Origin: JAHELQ01 sp964491915
GTDB taxonomy: Bacteria; Acidobacteriota; Aminicenantia; UBA2199
Assembly (NCBI GenBank): GCA_964491915.1
Contig: CAZBHS010000033.1
Span: 1-64,000 of the forward strand
DNA: 64,000 nt
Direction: 5' to 3'
Part shown: piece after piece, positions 50,552 through 58,561 of the stretch
Position numbering within the stretch: position 1 is the stretch's first letter
Layout of the letters: every line of letters begins with the position of its first letter
Notes under the pieces: generated by a model
What the model saw: the letters and a program-made list of their open reading frames with translations, nothing else
Told to the model about the DNA's origin: nothing
The model's database searches: none
Translations under genes and position numbers: made by a program

Positions 50552-51388
50552 ATGAAAAAAGATAATTACATCGGCGAAAAAAAAATCTTGACCTTTCCCC
50601 GCACCCGTATGGCCGCACTCGACGTGATGGAGCTGGGACGCAAGAAGCATCACCTCAAAGTCTTGTTGGAATTGGACGTCACCGATAGCCGCGCCGCCCT
50701 CAAAGAATGCCTGCGCAAAACCGGCGTCAAACTATCGTTCACCGCCTGGCTCATCAAGACCATCAGCGCGACAATCGAAGAATGTCAATCGGCCCACGCC
50801 TACCTGTTGACCAAACGAAAATCGGTGATATTCAACGACATCGACATCTCCATCGTAGTGGAACGCATCTACGACGGTCAACCGGTTCCCCTCCCCTATA
50901 TGATTCGCCGCAGCAACGAAAAAAGCCTCCGCCACATCCACGACGAAATCCAAACCGCCAAAACCCAGGACATCTCCAAAAAGGACGTCGTGTTAGGAGA
51001 CAGACACTACCGTCTGGCCACCGAGCTCTACTTTTTTATGCCGGGATTTTTGCGGCGTTTGATGTGGCGTTTTATATTGAAGCATCCAAATATCGCGAAA
51101 AAAGGCATGGGCAGCGTCATGCTCACCTCCATCGGGATGAACGGCAGGATCAACGGCTGGTTCATCCACGGCAGTATCCACCCGCTATCCTTCGGCGTCA
51201 GTTCCATCATTCCCAAGCCCTGGGTGGTAGACGGCGAGATAACGGTCCGGGAAATCCTGAACATGACGATCTTGATCGATCACGACGTGATGGACGGCGC
51301 CCCCATGGCCCGCTTCATCGACCGTCTATCGCAACACATCGAATCCGCCTTCGGCCTGGAGGACTATCTTCCGGCGAATTCCGGATAA
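50552..51388 (+). CDS. 2-oxo acid dehydrogenase E2-type acyltransferase domain protein
   Basis: A 278-residue stand-alone catalytic domain of the dihydrolipoamide acyltransferase (CAT-like) fold. LSFTAWLIKTISATIEECQ and the active-site motif LIDHDVMDGAPMARFIDRL (His and Asp of HxxxDG) are clear. Lipoyl and E1/E3-binding domains are missing, so it is not a normal E2 core. Such short homologues occur widely with unknown acyl acceptor. A hydrophobic stretch YFFMPGFLRRLMWRFIL could associate with membrane. Confidence 0.8.
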   Translation: MKKDNYIGEKKILTFPRTRMAALDVMELGRKKHHLKVLLELDVTDSRAALKECLRKTGVKLSFTAWLIKTISATIEECQSAHAYLLTKRKSVIFNDIDISIVVERIYDGQPVPLPYMIRRSNEKSLRHIHDEIQTAKTQDISKKDVVLGDRHYRLATELYFFMPGFLRRLMWRFILKHPNIAKKGMGSVMLTSIGMNGRINGWFIHGSIHPLSFGVSSIIPKPWVVDGEITVREILNMTILIDHDVMDGAPMARFIDRLSQHIESAFGLEDYLPANSG

Positions 51389-51429
51389 GGACCAACCTGG
51401 TGCGATAGCGAGAGGGATTACCCTTATAC

Positions 51430-51544
51430 TTTTTTCACCGGTTGGCACCTCCACCAACGCCGCCCCTTTAGCCGAAGGAGAAAACAAAAACTTAAACTCC
51501 CTCTTAAAATCAACCTTCTCGACTTTCTCAATCTTCTCACTCAT
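51430..51544 (-). pseudogene. Fragment of a GyrI-like domain gene
   Basis: From ATG 51544 the minus strand reads a Glu/Lys-rich start then VDFKREFKFLFSPSAKGA and ALVEVPTGEK. This matches the N-terminal strand pattern of GyrI-like small-molecule-binding proteins ('DxKKELKxLYxPSxKEPVxVxVP'). After about 38 codons the similarity stops, and the frame runs into unrelated sequence antisense to the acyltransferase gene. It is a truncated remnant. Confidence 0.4.
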
Positions 51545-51599
51545 CATTGCAACCACCCCCATCATAAACCCTCCCCCAACAGTAGAGTCAAGAACAAAA

Positions 51600-51624
51600 C
51601 GTCCACCGAGTCCACCGGGTCCAC
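51600..51624. repeat. 9-nt tandem GTCCACCGN repeat (short array)
   Basis: CGTCCACCGAGTCCACCGGGTCCAC is split here as three 9-nt units of the form (G)TCCACCGN. The same unit makes a longer array at 52173-52221. The remaining 51625-51828 spacer shows nothing but AT-rich sequence and a small CTAATA/TATTAG hairpin near 51716. Confidence 0.55.
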
Positions 51625-51828
51625 ACAAATTCTCAGCCCAAATCACCTGGATTGACGAGAACAATCAGAATTGTACAGACATCATTGAGGTGAGTAGGCA
51701 CTGGTAGATATATTTTTCTAATAAAATAATATTAGGCATTCGCCACTCCATTAAGATGTGCGAATTTCTATTTCCTTTTTAGGATTTTGTATACAACCGC
51801 GCTTAACAAGTAAGGAAACGATTGAGCA

Positions 51829-52077
51829 TTATTTATCGCTGGACAATTTTAACGCCGCCAGGGATTCTTTTTCTGATAGGTAGCCTTCCTGTGCTGCCTC
51901 GTCGGCTTTTTTTGCCCAATAGGCATCCTCGTATGTTACCAATCTCTCATACTCCTCATGGGATATTAGAATTGCGGAGGGTTGATTGTTTTTCTCGATA
52001 ATAACCGGTCCATTTTTGGATTTTTGCAAATAAGTGTCAAACCGATTTTTTGCTTCTGTTTCATTGATGGTTATCAT
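51829..52077 (-). CDS. Phd/YefM-type antitoxin, apparently without toxin
   Basis: An 82-residue antitoxin beginning MITINETEAKNRFDTYLQ, with GPVIIEKNNQPSAILISHEEYERL, the standard Phd/YefM DNA-binding fold that normally represses its own operon and neutralises a RelE/Doc toxin. ATG 52077 with AGGGAG at proper distance is preferred to the ATG two codons earlier. No toxin gene follows: the 440 bases downstream contain only repeats and a GyrI-like fragment. It may be an orphan after toxin loss. Confidence 0.82.
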   Translation of the reverse strand: MITINETEAKNRFDTYLQKSKNGPVIIEKNNQPSAILISHEEYERLVTYEDAYWAKKADEAAQEGYLSEKESLAALKLSSDK

Positions 52078-52172
52078 ATTCATCTCCCTGTCAAATGCCT
52101 TTATTAGTTTTCCTGTTTTTTGAAATCAGACGCTTCTATTTTTACACATAATAGCTCTGCGGTCAATTGTTT

Positions 52173-52221
52173 GTTCACCGTCCACACCGTCCACAACGTC
52201 CACCGGGTCCACAAAGTCCAC
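52173..52221. repeat. 9-nt tandem repeat array (TCCACNNNG units)
   Basis: Five successive 9-nt units: TCCACACCG, TCCACAACG, TCCACCGGG, TCCACAAAG, TCCAC, preceded by TTCACCG. The same unit occurs at 51600, so the arrays bracket the orphan Phd gene. Confidence 0.6.
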
Positions 52222-52268
52222 AGCTCTTTTGGTCAATTGCTGAAGGTAGATTGAAATATTGTTATGGT

Positions 52269-52297
52269 TTGACAACTTTGTGATGTTTTGTTATAAA
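52269..52297 (+). promoter_or_regulatory. Promoter of the secreted propeller gene
   Basis: TTGACA (52269-52274), a 17-nt spacer and TATAAA (52292-52297). It gives a leader of about 100 nt with a GGGAT/ATCCC hairpin before the ATG at 52404. Confidence 0.6.
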
Positions 52298-52403
52298 TTT
52301 GACATCTATTGTAAAGGAAACATTACGAGGAAACGTTTTATGCGTAAAGATCCCGGGGATTGTTCAATCCCGGATTTCAGGATAACTATATAAAGGAGGA
52401 ACC

Positions 52404-53969
52404 ATGTATAAAAAAATTCTCTTATTTGTGATTATCATCAGTTTTATCTCCACTGGAGGATTGGCTCAAATACTAACCAATGTCGGTCAATCCAGCGAAT
52501 GGGAAGCCACGGGCTTCAACAATGGCCGCCGTATGGTGCGGGACAACAACCAATACCTGCACATTGTCTGGCATAGCCAGGAAGACCCCAATGCCGCGCC
52601 AACGGCCATGGGCTGCCACATCTACTACGCCTGCGTGTCGGATTCGGGCGCCGTCATTGTACCGCCGCAAAACCTGACCATCGATATCCCGGAGCTGATG
52701 GACTCCCGCTACCCATCCATCGCCATCGAGTACGAAGGGCTCAACGACCAGTACAACTGGCTGCTCTACAACCGACTCCACGTCGTATGGCAGGGCCTGA
52801 CGGAGGAAACCAACACCTACGACATTTATTATCACGCCATTCAGGTCTCCAACCCGCCGGTAGCGCCGCCGCCGTTTATCTGGTCCGACGTTCTCAATCT
52901 CTCCGATTCGCCGAAAGTGGATTCCCTCGTCCCCGCCATTGCCATCAACAAATACACATCCAATCCAAATTGGGACCAGAACATCCATGTGGTCTGGCAA
53001 GAGGAAGATGTCACCGGCGAATACGGCTTCGACCCCGCCGGCAGCGATATCTTCTACACCATGAGTGGGAATTGCGGAGGCTCATGGACATTCCCCGCCA
53101 ACCTGACCCAAACCGAAATGAACTCCCAGATGCCGTCGATCTCTTGCGCGCTGGACTGCTATTTCGGGGCGCCGCCGCAGTACGCCGGCGCCGACGCCGC
53201 CTACCCGTCGGACGATGTTCACGTCAGCTACCATGAAGACACCTCTGCCGGAGGCATCAATGTCTTTTACCTGCGTAGCCCCAACAACGGCATGACGTGG
53301 AACGTTCCCATCAATGTGAGCCCCAACCGGGAAGTGTGCGAAGGCTATCCCAACATTGCCGCGGATATGCTGGACAGAGTTCATATCGTCTGCATGACGG
53401 ATCTGGTCCCGGCGGAACCGTTTCAAGGCAATTATCGACCGGGCATCGACCCCGCCAGCATCGTCTCGTTCCCGGCGGCGGATCCCGGCATGTATCACGC
53501 CATTGTCAATACCGTCAAATACTACGGCTACGCCCCATGGATCACGATCCCCAAAAGTGACGACTACGACCGGGAATTCCCCACCGTGGCGCTGGACCGC
53601 GAACAGAACCTCGATTTCAACTGGCAGGAGCACTATATCGATCCGGACGGCAATCCCGCCGACTACGATGTGATACGAATCGAATGTTTGAACACCTCTC
53701 CCGTCACACGCCCCCTCACCGTCCCCGTTTATCCCGGCTGGTACCCCTTTATCAACAACGACTCCAACGACATGGAGAACGACTACCTCTTCCCCAATCT
53801 GGCACACAAAAAAGCGGCCATGTACTTTAACGGCATCACAGGTTCGTACAACATGTTCTCCGAAGTCTGGACCAAAATCGAAGGGGTGGGCCGCCAATTC
53901 GCCATCGCGGCGCTGGCCAAAACCATCGAACTCTTCAACGACGCGTTCCGCGATACATTTTACTACTAA
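52404..53969 (+). CDS. Secreted BNR/sialidase-like beta-propeller protein
   Basis: A 521-residue exported protein (signal MYKKILLFVIIISFISTGGLAQ). Repeated segments YPSIAIEYEG...LHVVWQG, VPAIAINKY...IHVVWQEED, MPSISCALD...VHVSYHED, YPNIAADML...VHIVCMTD and FPTVALDRE...LDFNWQEH recur about every 70-100 residues, as in BNR/Asp-box sialidase-like propellers. The Asp and Arg residues of true sialidases were not recognised, so an enzyme role is doubtful. AAAGGAGG precedes the ATG. Confidence 0.72.
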   Translation: MYKKILLFVIIISFISTGGLAQILTNVGQSSEWEATGFNNGRRMVRDNNQYLHIVWHSQEDPNAAPTAMGCHIYYACVSDSGAVIVPPQNLTIDIPELMDSRYPSIAIEYEGLNDQYNWLLYNRLHVVWQGLTEETNTYDIYYHAIQVSNPPVAPPPFIWSDVLNLSDSPKVDSLVPAIAINKYTSNPNWDQNIHVVWQEEDVTGEYGFDPAGSDIFYTMSGNCGGSWTFPANLTQTEMNSQMPSISCALDCYFGAPPQYAGADAAYPSDDVHVSYHEDTSAGGINVFYLRSPNNGMTWNVPINVSPNREVCEGYPNIAADMLDRVHIVCMTDLVPAEPFQGNYRPGIDPASIVSFPAADPGMYHAIVNTVKYYGYAPWITIPKSDDYDREFPTVALDREQNLDFNWQEHYIDPDGNPADYDVIRIECLNTSPVTRPLTVPVYPGWYPFINNDSNDMENDYLFPNLAHKKAAMYFNGITGSYNMFSEVWTKIEGVGRQFAIAALAKTIELFNDAFRDTFYY

Positions 53970-53988
53970 TTTTCACCATCAGGATCAC

Positions 53989-54013
53989 GGCAACCGGGAC
54001 ATTCCCGGTTGCC
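53989..54013 (+). terminator. Hairpin after the propeller gene
   Basis: GGCAACCGGG (53989-53998) pairs perfectly with CCCGGTTGCC (54004-54013), 20 bases past the stop; not followed by a T-run. Confidence 0.55.
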
Positions 54014-54173
54014 TACTCTGGCATAAATATTGCTAGTTTATTTGCATGACAACAGACGACGAAGACTGCAATCGAATAACCTTTGGTTCACCCCAACCGG
54101 ACAGGCAAATATCGCTGTTTTTATTAACAATTTTTGTCACAATTTTACCGGTTCTATGAATTTAGGAGGAGCA

Positions 54174-55493
54174 ATGCGACAATTCATGTGTATCATTTTA
54201 GTAGTAATTGGCATCACCGTCTCGATTCCGGCCTCGACCACAGCCGGCCATGACAAACCAATCACACGGCTATCCATCGACTCCACCGGCCACGAAGCCG
54301 ACGGCCCGTCGTGCCAGCCGGCCATCTCCGCCGACGGACGATTCGTGGCCTTTACATCCACCTCTTCCAATCTAGTTCCCGGCCTATCGGGAACCATGTG
54401 CCACATTTTGGTCCACGATCGGACAACCGGCGCCGCCACACTGGCATCGGTCTCGACAGCGGGCCAAGAGGCGGGCGCCAATTCCCTGCACCCAAGCATT
54501 TCAGACAACGGACGCTTCGTAGCCTTTGCCTCGTTCGCCGCCAATCTGGTAGACGACGACACCAACGAAGCAAGCGATATATTTATCCATGATTGCCACA
54601 CCGGAGAGACATCGAGAATATCTGTGGATTCCCGGGGCAACGAAGGGGGCGATCATTCGTCGCTGCCCGCTATATCGGCGGACGGACGATTTGTGGCCTT
54701 TTCATCCGACGCCAGTAACCTGGTCCCCGGCGATACAAACAGCAGGCGCGATATATTTATCCATGACCGCCACACCGGCGACGTCGAAATGGTATCCGTG
54801 GATTCCGCCGGACATCCGGGCAATAGCCACTCGTATGCCCCCGATATCTCTTCGGACGGACGATTTGTGGTTTTTTATTCCCATGCCGACAACCTGGCGC
54901 CCGGAGATTCAAACCGGGTCACGGATATATTCGTGCGGGACCGGCAAAATCACACCACCAAACGCTGTTCAGTCGATTCAAACGGGGTGGAAGCGGACGG
55001 ATATTCACTGGAACCGGGCATTTCCGGAGACGGGCGCTACATCGTGTTCAGCTCCCTCGCCCAAAACCTCGTTCCCGGCGACGACAACCGGTTAAGGGAT
55101 ATTTTCCTGCACCACCGCGTCAACGGGAAAACAATCCGTATATCGAATAACGCCAACGAAGCCGGCTCGCAGGCCCGTTGCCTACGGCCAAACATCTCGG
55201 CCGACAGCCGCTTTGTCACCTATATTCGCGGCTTCTCGCAAATCGTCATCCACGACCGGTCAGACGGCTCCACCGCGTCGCTCACCGGCCCTGACACAAG
55301 CTCCCGCGAGAGTTGGGTCGCCGGCGACAGCGCCATCTCCGCCGGCGGAGAGATCGTAGTCTTCAGCTCAACAACCCCGACATTGGTCGCCAACGACTCC
55401 AACCACCAACGCGATATTTTCGCCGTTAGCCCGACAGCCGGCAGCGACAACTCCATCCCCCGCTCCGAGCGAGGGACGGAAGCCGGTCATTAA
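54174..55493 (+). CDS. Secreted PD40/TolB-like seven-bladed propeller protein
   Basis: A 439-residue exported protein (start after TAGGAGGAGCA; signal to about TTAGHD). Seven blades are marked by AISADGRFVAFTS, SISDNGRFVAFAS, AISADGRFVAFSS, DISSDGRFVVFYS, GISGDGRYIVFSS, NISADSRFVTYIR and AISAGGEIVVFSS, each followed by a (D/S)IF(I/V)HDR strand. This is a WD40-like PD40 propeller similar to the TolB C-terminal domain; binding is more likely than catalysis. Its stop overlaps the stop of the converging radical SAM gene. Confidence 0.82.
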   Translation: MRQFMCIILVVIGITVSIPASTTAGHDKPITRLSIDSTGHEADGPSCQPAISADGRFVAFTSTSSNLVPGLSGTMCHILVHDRTTGAATLASVSTAGQEAGANSLHPSISDNGRFVAFASFAANLVDDDTNEASDIFIHDCHTGETSRISVDSRGNEGGDHSSLPAISADGRFVAFSSDASNLVPGDTNSRRDIFIHDRHTGDVEMVSVDSAGHPGNSHSYAPDISSDGRFVVFYSHADNLAPGDSNRVTDIFVRDRQNHTTKRCSVDSNGVEADGYSLEPGISGDGRYIVFSSLAQNLVPGDDNRLRDIFLHHRVNGKTIRISNNANEAGSQARCLRPNISADSRFVTYIRGFSQIVIHDRSDGSTASLTGPDTSSRESWVAGDSAISAGGEIVVFSSTTPTLVANDSNHQRDIFAVSPTAGSDNSIPRSERGTEAGH

Positions 55494-56965
55494 ATATTGA
55501 AGACTTTACGGAAATGGAAGCCGTAGATAGCATAGGTGAGAGCCAATGGCAACACGCGGGGCCGCTTGAACAGAGACCAGAAAAACAGCTTCCAAAAATA
55601 GAGGCGGCCCCGGTCCTTGATGCCCAAAACCACCACCGACCGGAAGAAGGCCGTGATATAGGAGGGGCGAAAGCGCAACGACTTTTTGGCCTCCACCTTC
55701 TTGGCTTTGAGAAACTCCGTTACCCGCTCATAATAGGGCTTGTATGAGTAAAGCTCTTTGATGATGGTCCGGTACCCCTCCATCAACCGCCCCACATCCA
55801 TCTTGGGGATGAAATTGATGGAAAAGTCGGTATTGTCGCCGGTGCAATCCCTGAGCAACCGGTTCTCGCTCTTGAGCCGTTTGTACAATTTTGAATTACG
55901 GGGAGCGTTCAACAGCCCCACCATGGCGGTGATAATACCGCTATTCTTGATGAACTCAATCTGCTTCGAGAAAATCGACGGCGGATCGTTGTCAAAACCC
56001 ACGATAAACCCGCCGGTCACATCCAATCCGAAGGACTGGATCTTCTTGACACACTCCACCAAATTCCGGTTGGTATTCTGACTCTTGTTACACCCGGCGA
56101 GACTCTCCTCTTCCGGCGTCTCGATCCCTACAAACACAGACTCGAAGCCCGCCTTCACCATTGAACTCATCAACTCTTCATCGTCCGCGATATTGACCGA
56201 CGCCTCGGTGGAAAAAACGAACGGGGTTTTCCGTTTTTTTTGCCATTCGATCATGGCGGGAAGCACATCCTTCTTGAGTTTGCTTTGGTTGCCGATGAAA
56301 TTGTCGTCCACAAAAAACACATTCCCCCGCCAACCGGTGAAGTACAATTGCTCCAATTCCGTCAGCAACTGCCATTTATTCTTGGACCGCACCCTACGGC
56401 CGAACAATGTCGTAATATCGCAAAAATCGCAATCAAAGGGACACCCCCGCGAGTACTGGATATCCATGGACGCGTACTTTTTCATTTTCAACAACTCCCA
56501 CATAGGCACCGGCGTCTCTTCCAGCCCCGGGAATTCACCCGAACGGTACACCGGTTTGGCCGTCCCCTCGCTCAAATCCTTCAAAAACCCCGGAAGCGTC
56601 AACTCCGCCTCGTTCAGCACCAGATGATCCACCTCGCCGAAATCGTCCGGCGACGCGCTGAACAACGGACCGCCGGCCACAGTTTTCTTCCCTTTCCGTT
56701 TGGCGCGGGCAATCACCGAAAGCGTCGATTTTTTCTGCACCGCCATGGCGCTGATAAACACCATATCAGCCCAATCAATGTCTTTATCTTTCAAGCGGGA
56801 CACATTCATGTCCACAACTTTCTTTTGCCATTCCCCCGGCAACATCGCGGCAACCGTCAGAATTCCCAGCGGCGGATGCACCGCCTTTTTGGAAATAAAA
56901 TTGAGAGCGTGCCTGAATCCCCAAAAAGTATCGGGGCAAGCCGGGTAAACCAATAATACATTCAT
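55490..56965 (-). CDS. B12-binding radical SAM protein with DUF4070-like C-terminus
   Basis: A 491-residue enzyme: an N-terminal cobalamin-binding Rossmann domain (MNVLLVYPACPDTFWGF, with PPLGILTVAAMLP and FISAMAVQKKST), the radical SAM core with cluster motif SRGCPFDCDFCDI, and the VFFVDDNFIGN and SVFVGIETPEEESL motifs. A C-terminal helical region of about 150 residues resembles DUF4070. Members methylate or rearrange unactivated carbons (for example hopanoid or lipid methylases); the substrate here is unknown. It follows the PadR-type regulator by 26 bases in the same operon. Confidence 0.87.
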   Translation of the reverse strand: MNVLLVYPACPDTFWGFRHALNFISKKAVHPPLGILTVAAMLPGEWQKKVVDMNVSRLKDKDIDWADMVFISAMAVQKKSTLSVIARAKRKGKKTVAGGPLFSASPDDFGEVDHLVLNEAELTLPGFLKDLSEGTAKPVYRSGEFPGLEETPVPMWELLKMKKYASMDIQYSRGCPFDCDFCDITTLFGRRVRSKNKWQLLTELEQLYFTGWRGNVFFVDDNFIGNQSKLKKDVLPAMIEWQKKRKTPFVFSTEASVNIADDEELMSSMVKAGFESVFVGIETPEEESLAGCNKSQNTNRNLVECVKKIQSFGLDVTGGFIVGFDNDPPSIFSKQIEFIKNSGIITAMVGLLNAPRNSKLYKRLKSENRLLRDCTGDNTDFSINFIPKMDVGRLMEGYRTIIKELYSYKPYYERVTEFLKAKKVEAKKSLRFRPSYITAFFRSVVVLGIKDRGRLYFWKLFFWSLFKRPRVLPLALTYAIYGFHFRKVFNI

Positions 56966-56991
56966 TGTTTCCTCTCCTGAATTTTCAAATT

Positions 56992-57375
56992 CTATCCGGC
57001 CATATCCGGATAGTGCCGTTCAACCAGTCTCGTGGCTGTGTCAATAATCGGTAGAATATAATCTTTCGTAAAAACGTCCAGTAGGATCCTGCCGGGTTCT
57101 TCCAATACATAGTATTTCCGCTGGGGCCCCCGGCTGGATTTCTTCCAATGGGTGGATACCATACCGTTCCGTTCCAGAGTCTTCAATATCTGGTAGATGC
57201 CGCTCTCCCCGAAATTGATCTTCGAATCGGATATTTCGGATAACCGCTTCGTGATCTGAAAGCCGTACATCTCACCCTCCATCAAAAACATCAAGATAAA
57301 GTACCCGGTAAAGCCTTTTTTATATTCTTTTCCCCAACGTTTCAACAATTTAGCGACATTTTTATTCGATTCCAT
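56992..57375 (-). CDS. PadR-family transcriptional regulator
   Basis: A 127-residue winged-helix regulator: GYFILMFLMEGEMYGFQITKRL, then FGESGIYQILKTLERNGMVSTHW and SSRGPQRKYYVLEEPGRILL, the standard PadR pattern, with a short C-terminal helix for dimerisation. The ATG at 57375 (GAGGTGCAC upstream) is used; the longer frame crosses the promoter. PadR proteins usually repress their own operon, and a double palindrome lies in the promoter, so it likely controls the B12-radical SAM gene downstream. Confidence 0.9.
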   Translation of the reverse strand: MESNKNVAKLLKRWGKEYKKGFTGYFILMFLMEGEMYGFQITKRLSEISDSKINFGESGIYQILKTLERNGMVSTHWKKSSRGPQRKYYVLEEPGRILLDVFTKDYILPIIDTATRLVERHYPDMAG

Positions 57376-57390
57376 GTGCACCTCAATCCC

Positions 57391-57429
57391 ACTATAGTTT
57401 AATATACTATAGTTCAATATGAAATTCAA
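57391..57429 (-). promoter_or_regulatory. padR promoter and two-site operator
   Basis: Minus strand TTGAAT (57429-57424), a 17-nt spacer and TATATT (57406-57401). A 15-bp unit ACTATAGTT(T/C)AATAT is repeated back to back at 57391-57405 and 57406-57420; each holds the palindrome ACTATAGT. Two sites exactly 15 bp apart, one in the spacer and one at the start site, suggest PadR autoregulation. Confidence 0.55.
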
Positions 57430-57497
57430 CATTTTTTTTATTTTTTTCACAACCCGTCCCATATCCCCAAAAAAATTCACAAAGTCCCCCCCCATTG

Positions 57498-57526
57498 TTG
57501 ACTACCAACACAGAAGCCATTACACT
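57498..57526 (+). promoter_or_regulatory. Promoter of the papain-like gene
   Basis: TTGACT (57498-57503), a 17-nt spacer and TACACT (57521-57526), 47 bases before the ATG. Confidence 0.45.
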
Positions 57527-57573
57527 ATTATTGTGGACCACCGAGCGCTTCGTCGCTCAAAAAAGGAGGTAAC

Positions 57574-58503
57574 ATGTTAAAACATCAGTCATTCAAGTGG
57601 ATGGCGGCGCTATTCGTCATCGCCATGCTCGTTATTATCGTTCCTATCATGGAACTCGACGCTGTATCGAAAAGCGAGCCCACCGATCCGCTACAACAGC
57701 GCCAAATCCTGAAGAACTATCTAGACACGCTCAAAGCGGAGCTGGCTTCAGGCAATCACACCTTCACCGTCGGCTTCAACCCCGCCATGCAATATCCTAT
57801 CGACCGGCTCTGCACCTACATCCCCAACTCCCAGAGCGCCCATCTCTACCTGCACAATTCAATCCCCACCACCACCGTCGAATCATTGCCCGCCAGCTAC
57901 ACCGGTTATTACACCCCCGTCAAAAGCGCGGGAGCCTGCGGCGGATCCTGGGCCGTCGCCTCGTGCGGCGAATTCGAAAGCGTCATCCTTAAGACAGATT
58001 CCGTAGTCGTCGATCTCTCCGAGCAGCAGCTCATCTCCTGCAACACCCTGGGCTACGGCTGCAACGGCGGCGATTTACTCTACGATCTCTTCGTCAACCC
58101 CGGCGCCATGCTGGAATCCTGCTTCCCCTATGTGGGCCTCGACATCCCCTGCATCGACACCTGCCCCTACCCCTACCAGGCGCAAGGCTGGGCCTATGTG
58201 GACCCAAGCGTGAATGTCCCGGCGGTAGAGGATATCAAAACCGCCATCTACACCTACGGCGCGGTGGGCGCGTGCGTGTATGTGGACTCGTATTTCCAGG
58301 CCTATGTCTCCGGCGTGTTCTCAAAATGTAAAAAGAATGCCCGATTCCCCAATCACACCATCCAATTGGTGGGCTGGGACGACGCCAAAGGCGCATGGCT
58401 CCTGAAGAATTCATGGGGCACCGGCTGGGGCGAAAACGGCCTTATGTGGATCCAGTACAATTGCAACCTGGTGGGTTATAACGCCAGCTACGTGATCTAC
58501 TAA
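57574..58503 (+). CDS. Papain-fold (C1) protein with Ser in place of the catalytic Cys
   Basis: A 309-residue exported protein (helix FKWMAALFVIAMLVIIVPI). The papain fold is clear: LSEQQLISCNTLGYGCNGG, the active-site His in PNHTIQLVGWDD and the Asn in LLKNSWGTGWGENG. At the nucleophile, however, papain's Q-G-x-C-G-S-C-W is A-G-A-C-G-G-S-W. The oxyanion Gln is Ala and the catalytic Cys is Ser125 (codon TCC at 57946-57948). The cysteines for disulfides remain. It is probably a non-proteolytic binding protein or an unusual Ser-type papain (compare Plasmodium SERA proteins). The propeptide is about 75 residues. AAAGGAGG lies before the ATG. Confidence 0.87.
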   Translation: MLKHQSFKWMAALFVIAMLVIIVPIMELDAVSKSEPTDPLQQRQILKNYLDTLKAELASGNHTFTVGFNPAMQYPIDRLCTYIPNSQSAHLYLHNSIPTTTVESLPASYTGYYTPVKSAGACGGSWAVASCGEFESVILKTDSVVVDLSEQQLISCNTLGYGCNGGDLLYDLFVNPGAMLESCFPYVGLDIPCIDTCPYPYQAQGWAYVDPSVNVPAVEDIKTAIYTYGAVGACVYVDSYFQAYVSGVFSKCKKNARFPNHTIQLVGWDDAKGAWLLKNSWGTGWGENGLMWIQYNCNLVGYNASYVIY

Positions 58504-58511
58504 TTCAAGAC

Positions 58512-58536
58512 CCCCGGGCCCTAACCCAGCCCGGGG
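58512..58536 (+). terminator. Hairpin between converging genes
   Basis: CCCCGGGC (58512-58519) pairs with GCCCGGGG (58529-58536), between the papain-like and DnaJ-like gene ends; it could serve both strands. No T-run. Confidence 0.45.
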
Positions 58537-58561
58537 CATGCTCATCCCGGAAGGATCAGCT

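Noticed and set aside
52304..52403. c-di-GMP (GEMM) riboswitch-like leader with GCGTAAAG
   Set aside because: The conserved tetraloop receptor and core bases are not matched; only a weak hairpin can be drawn.
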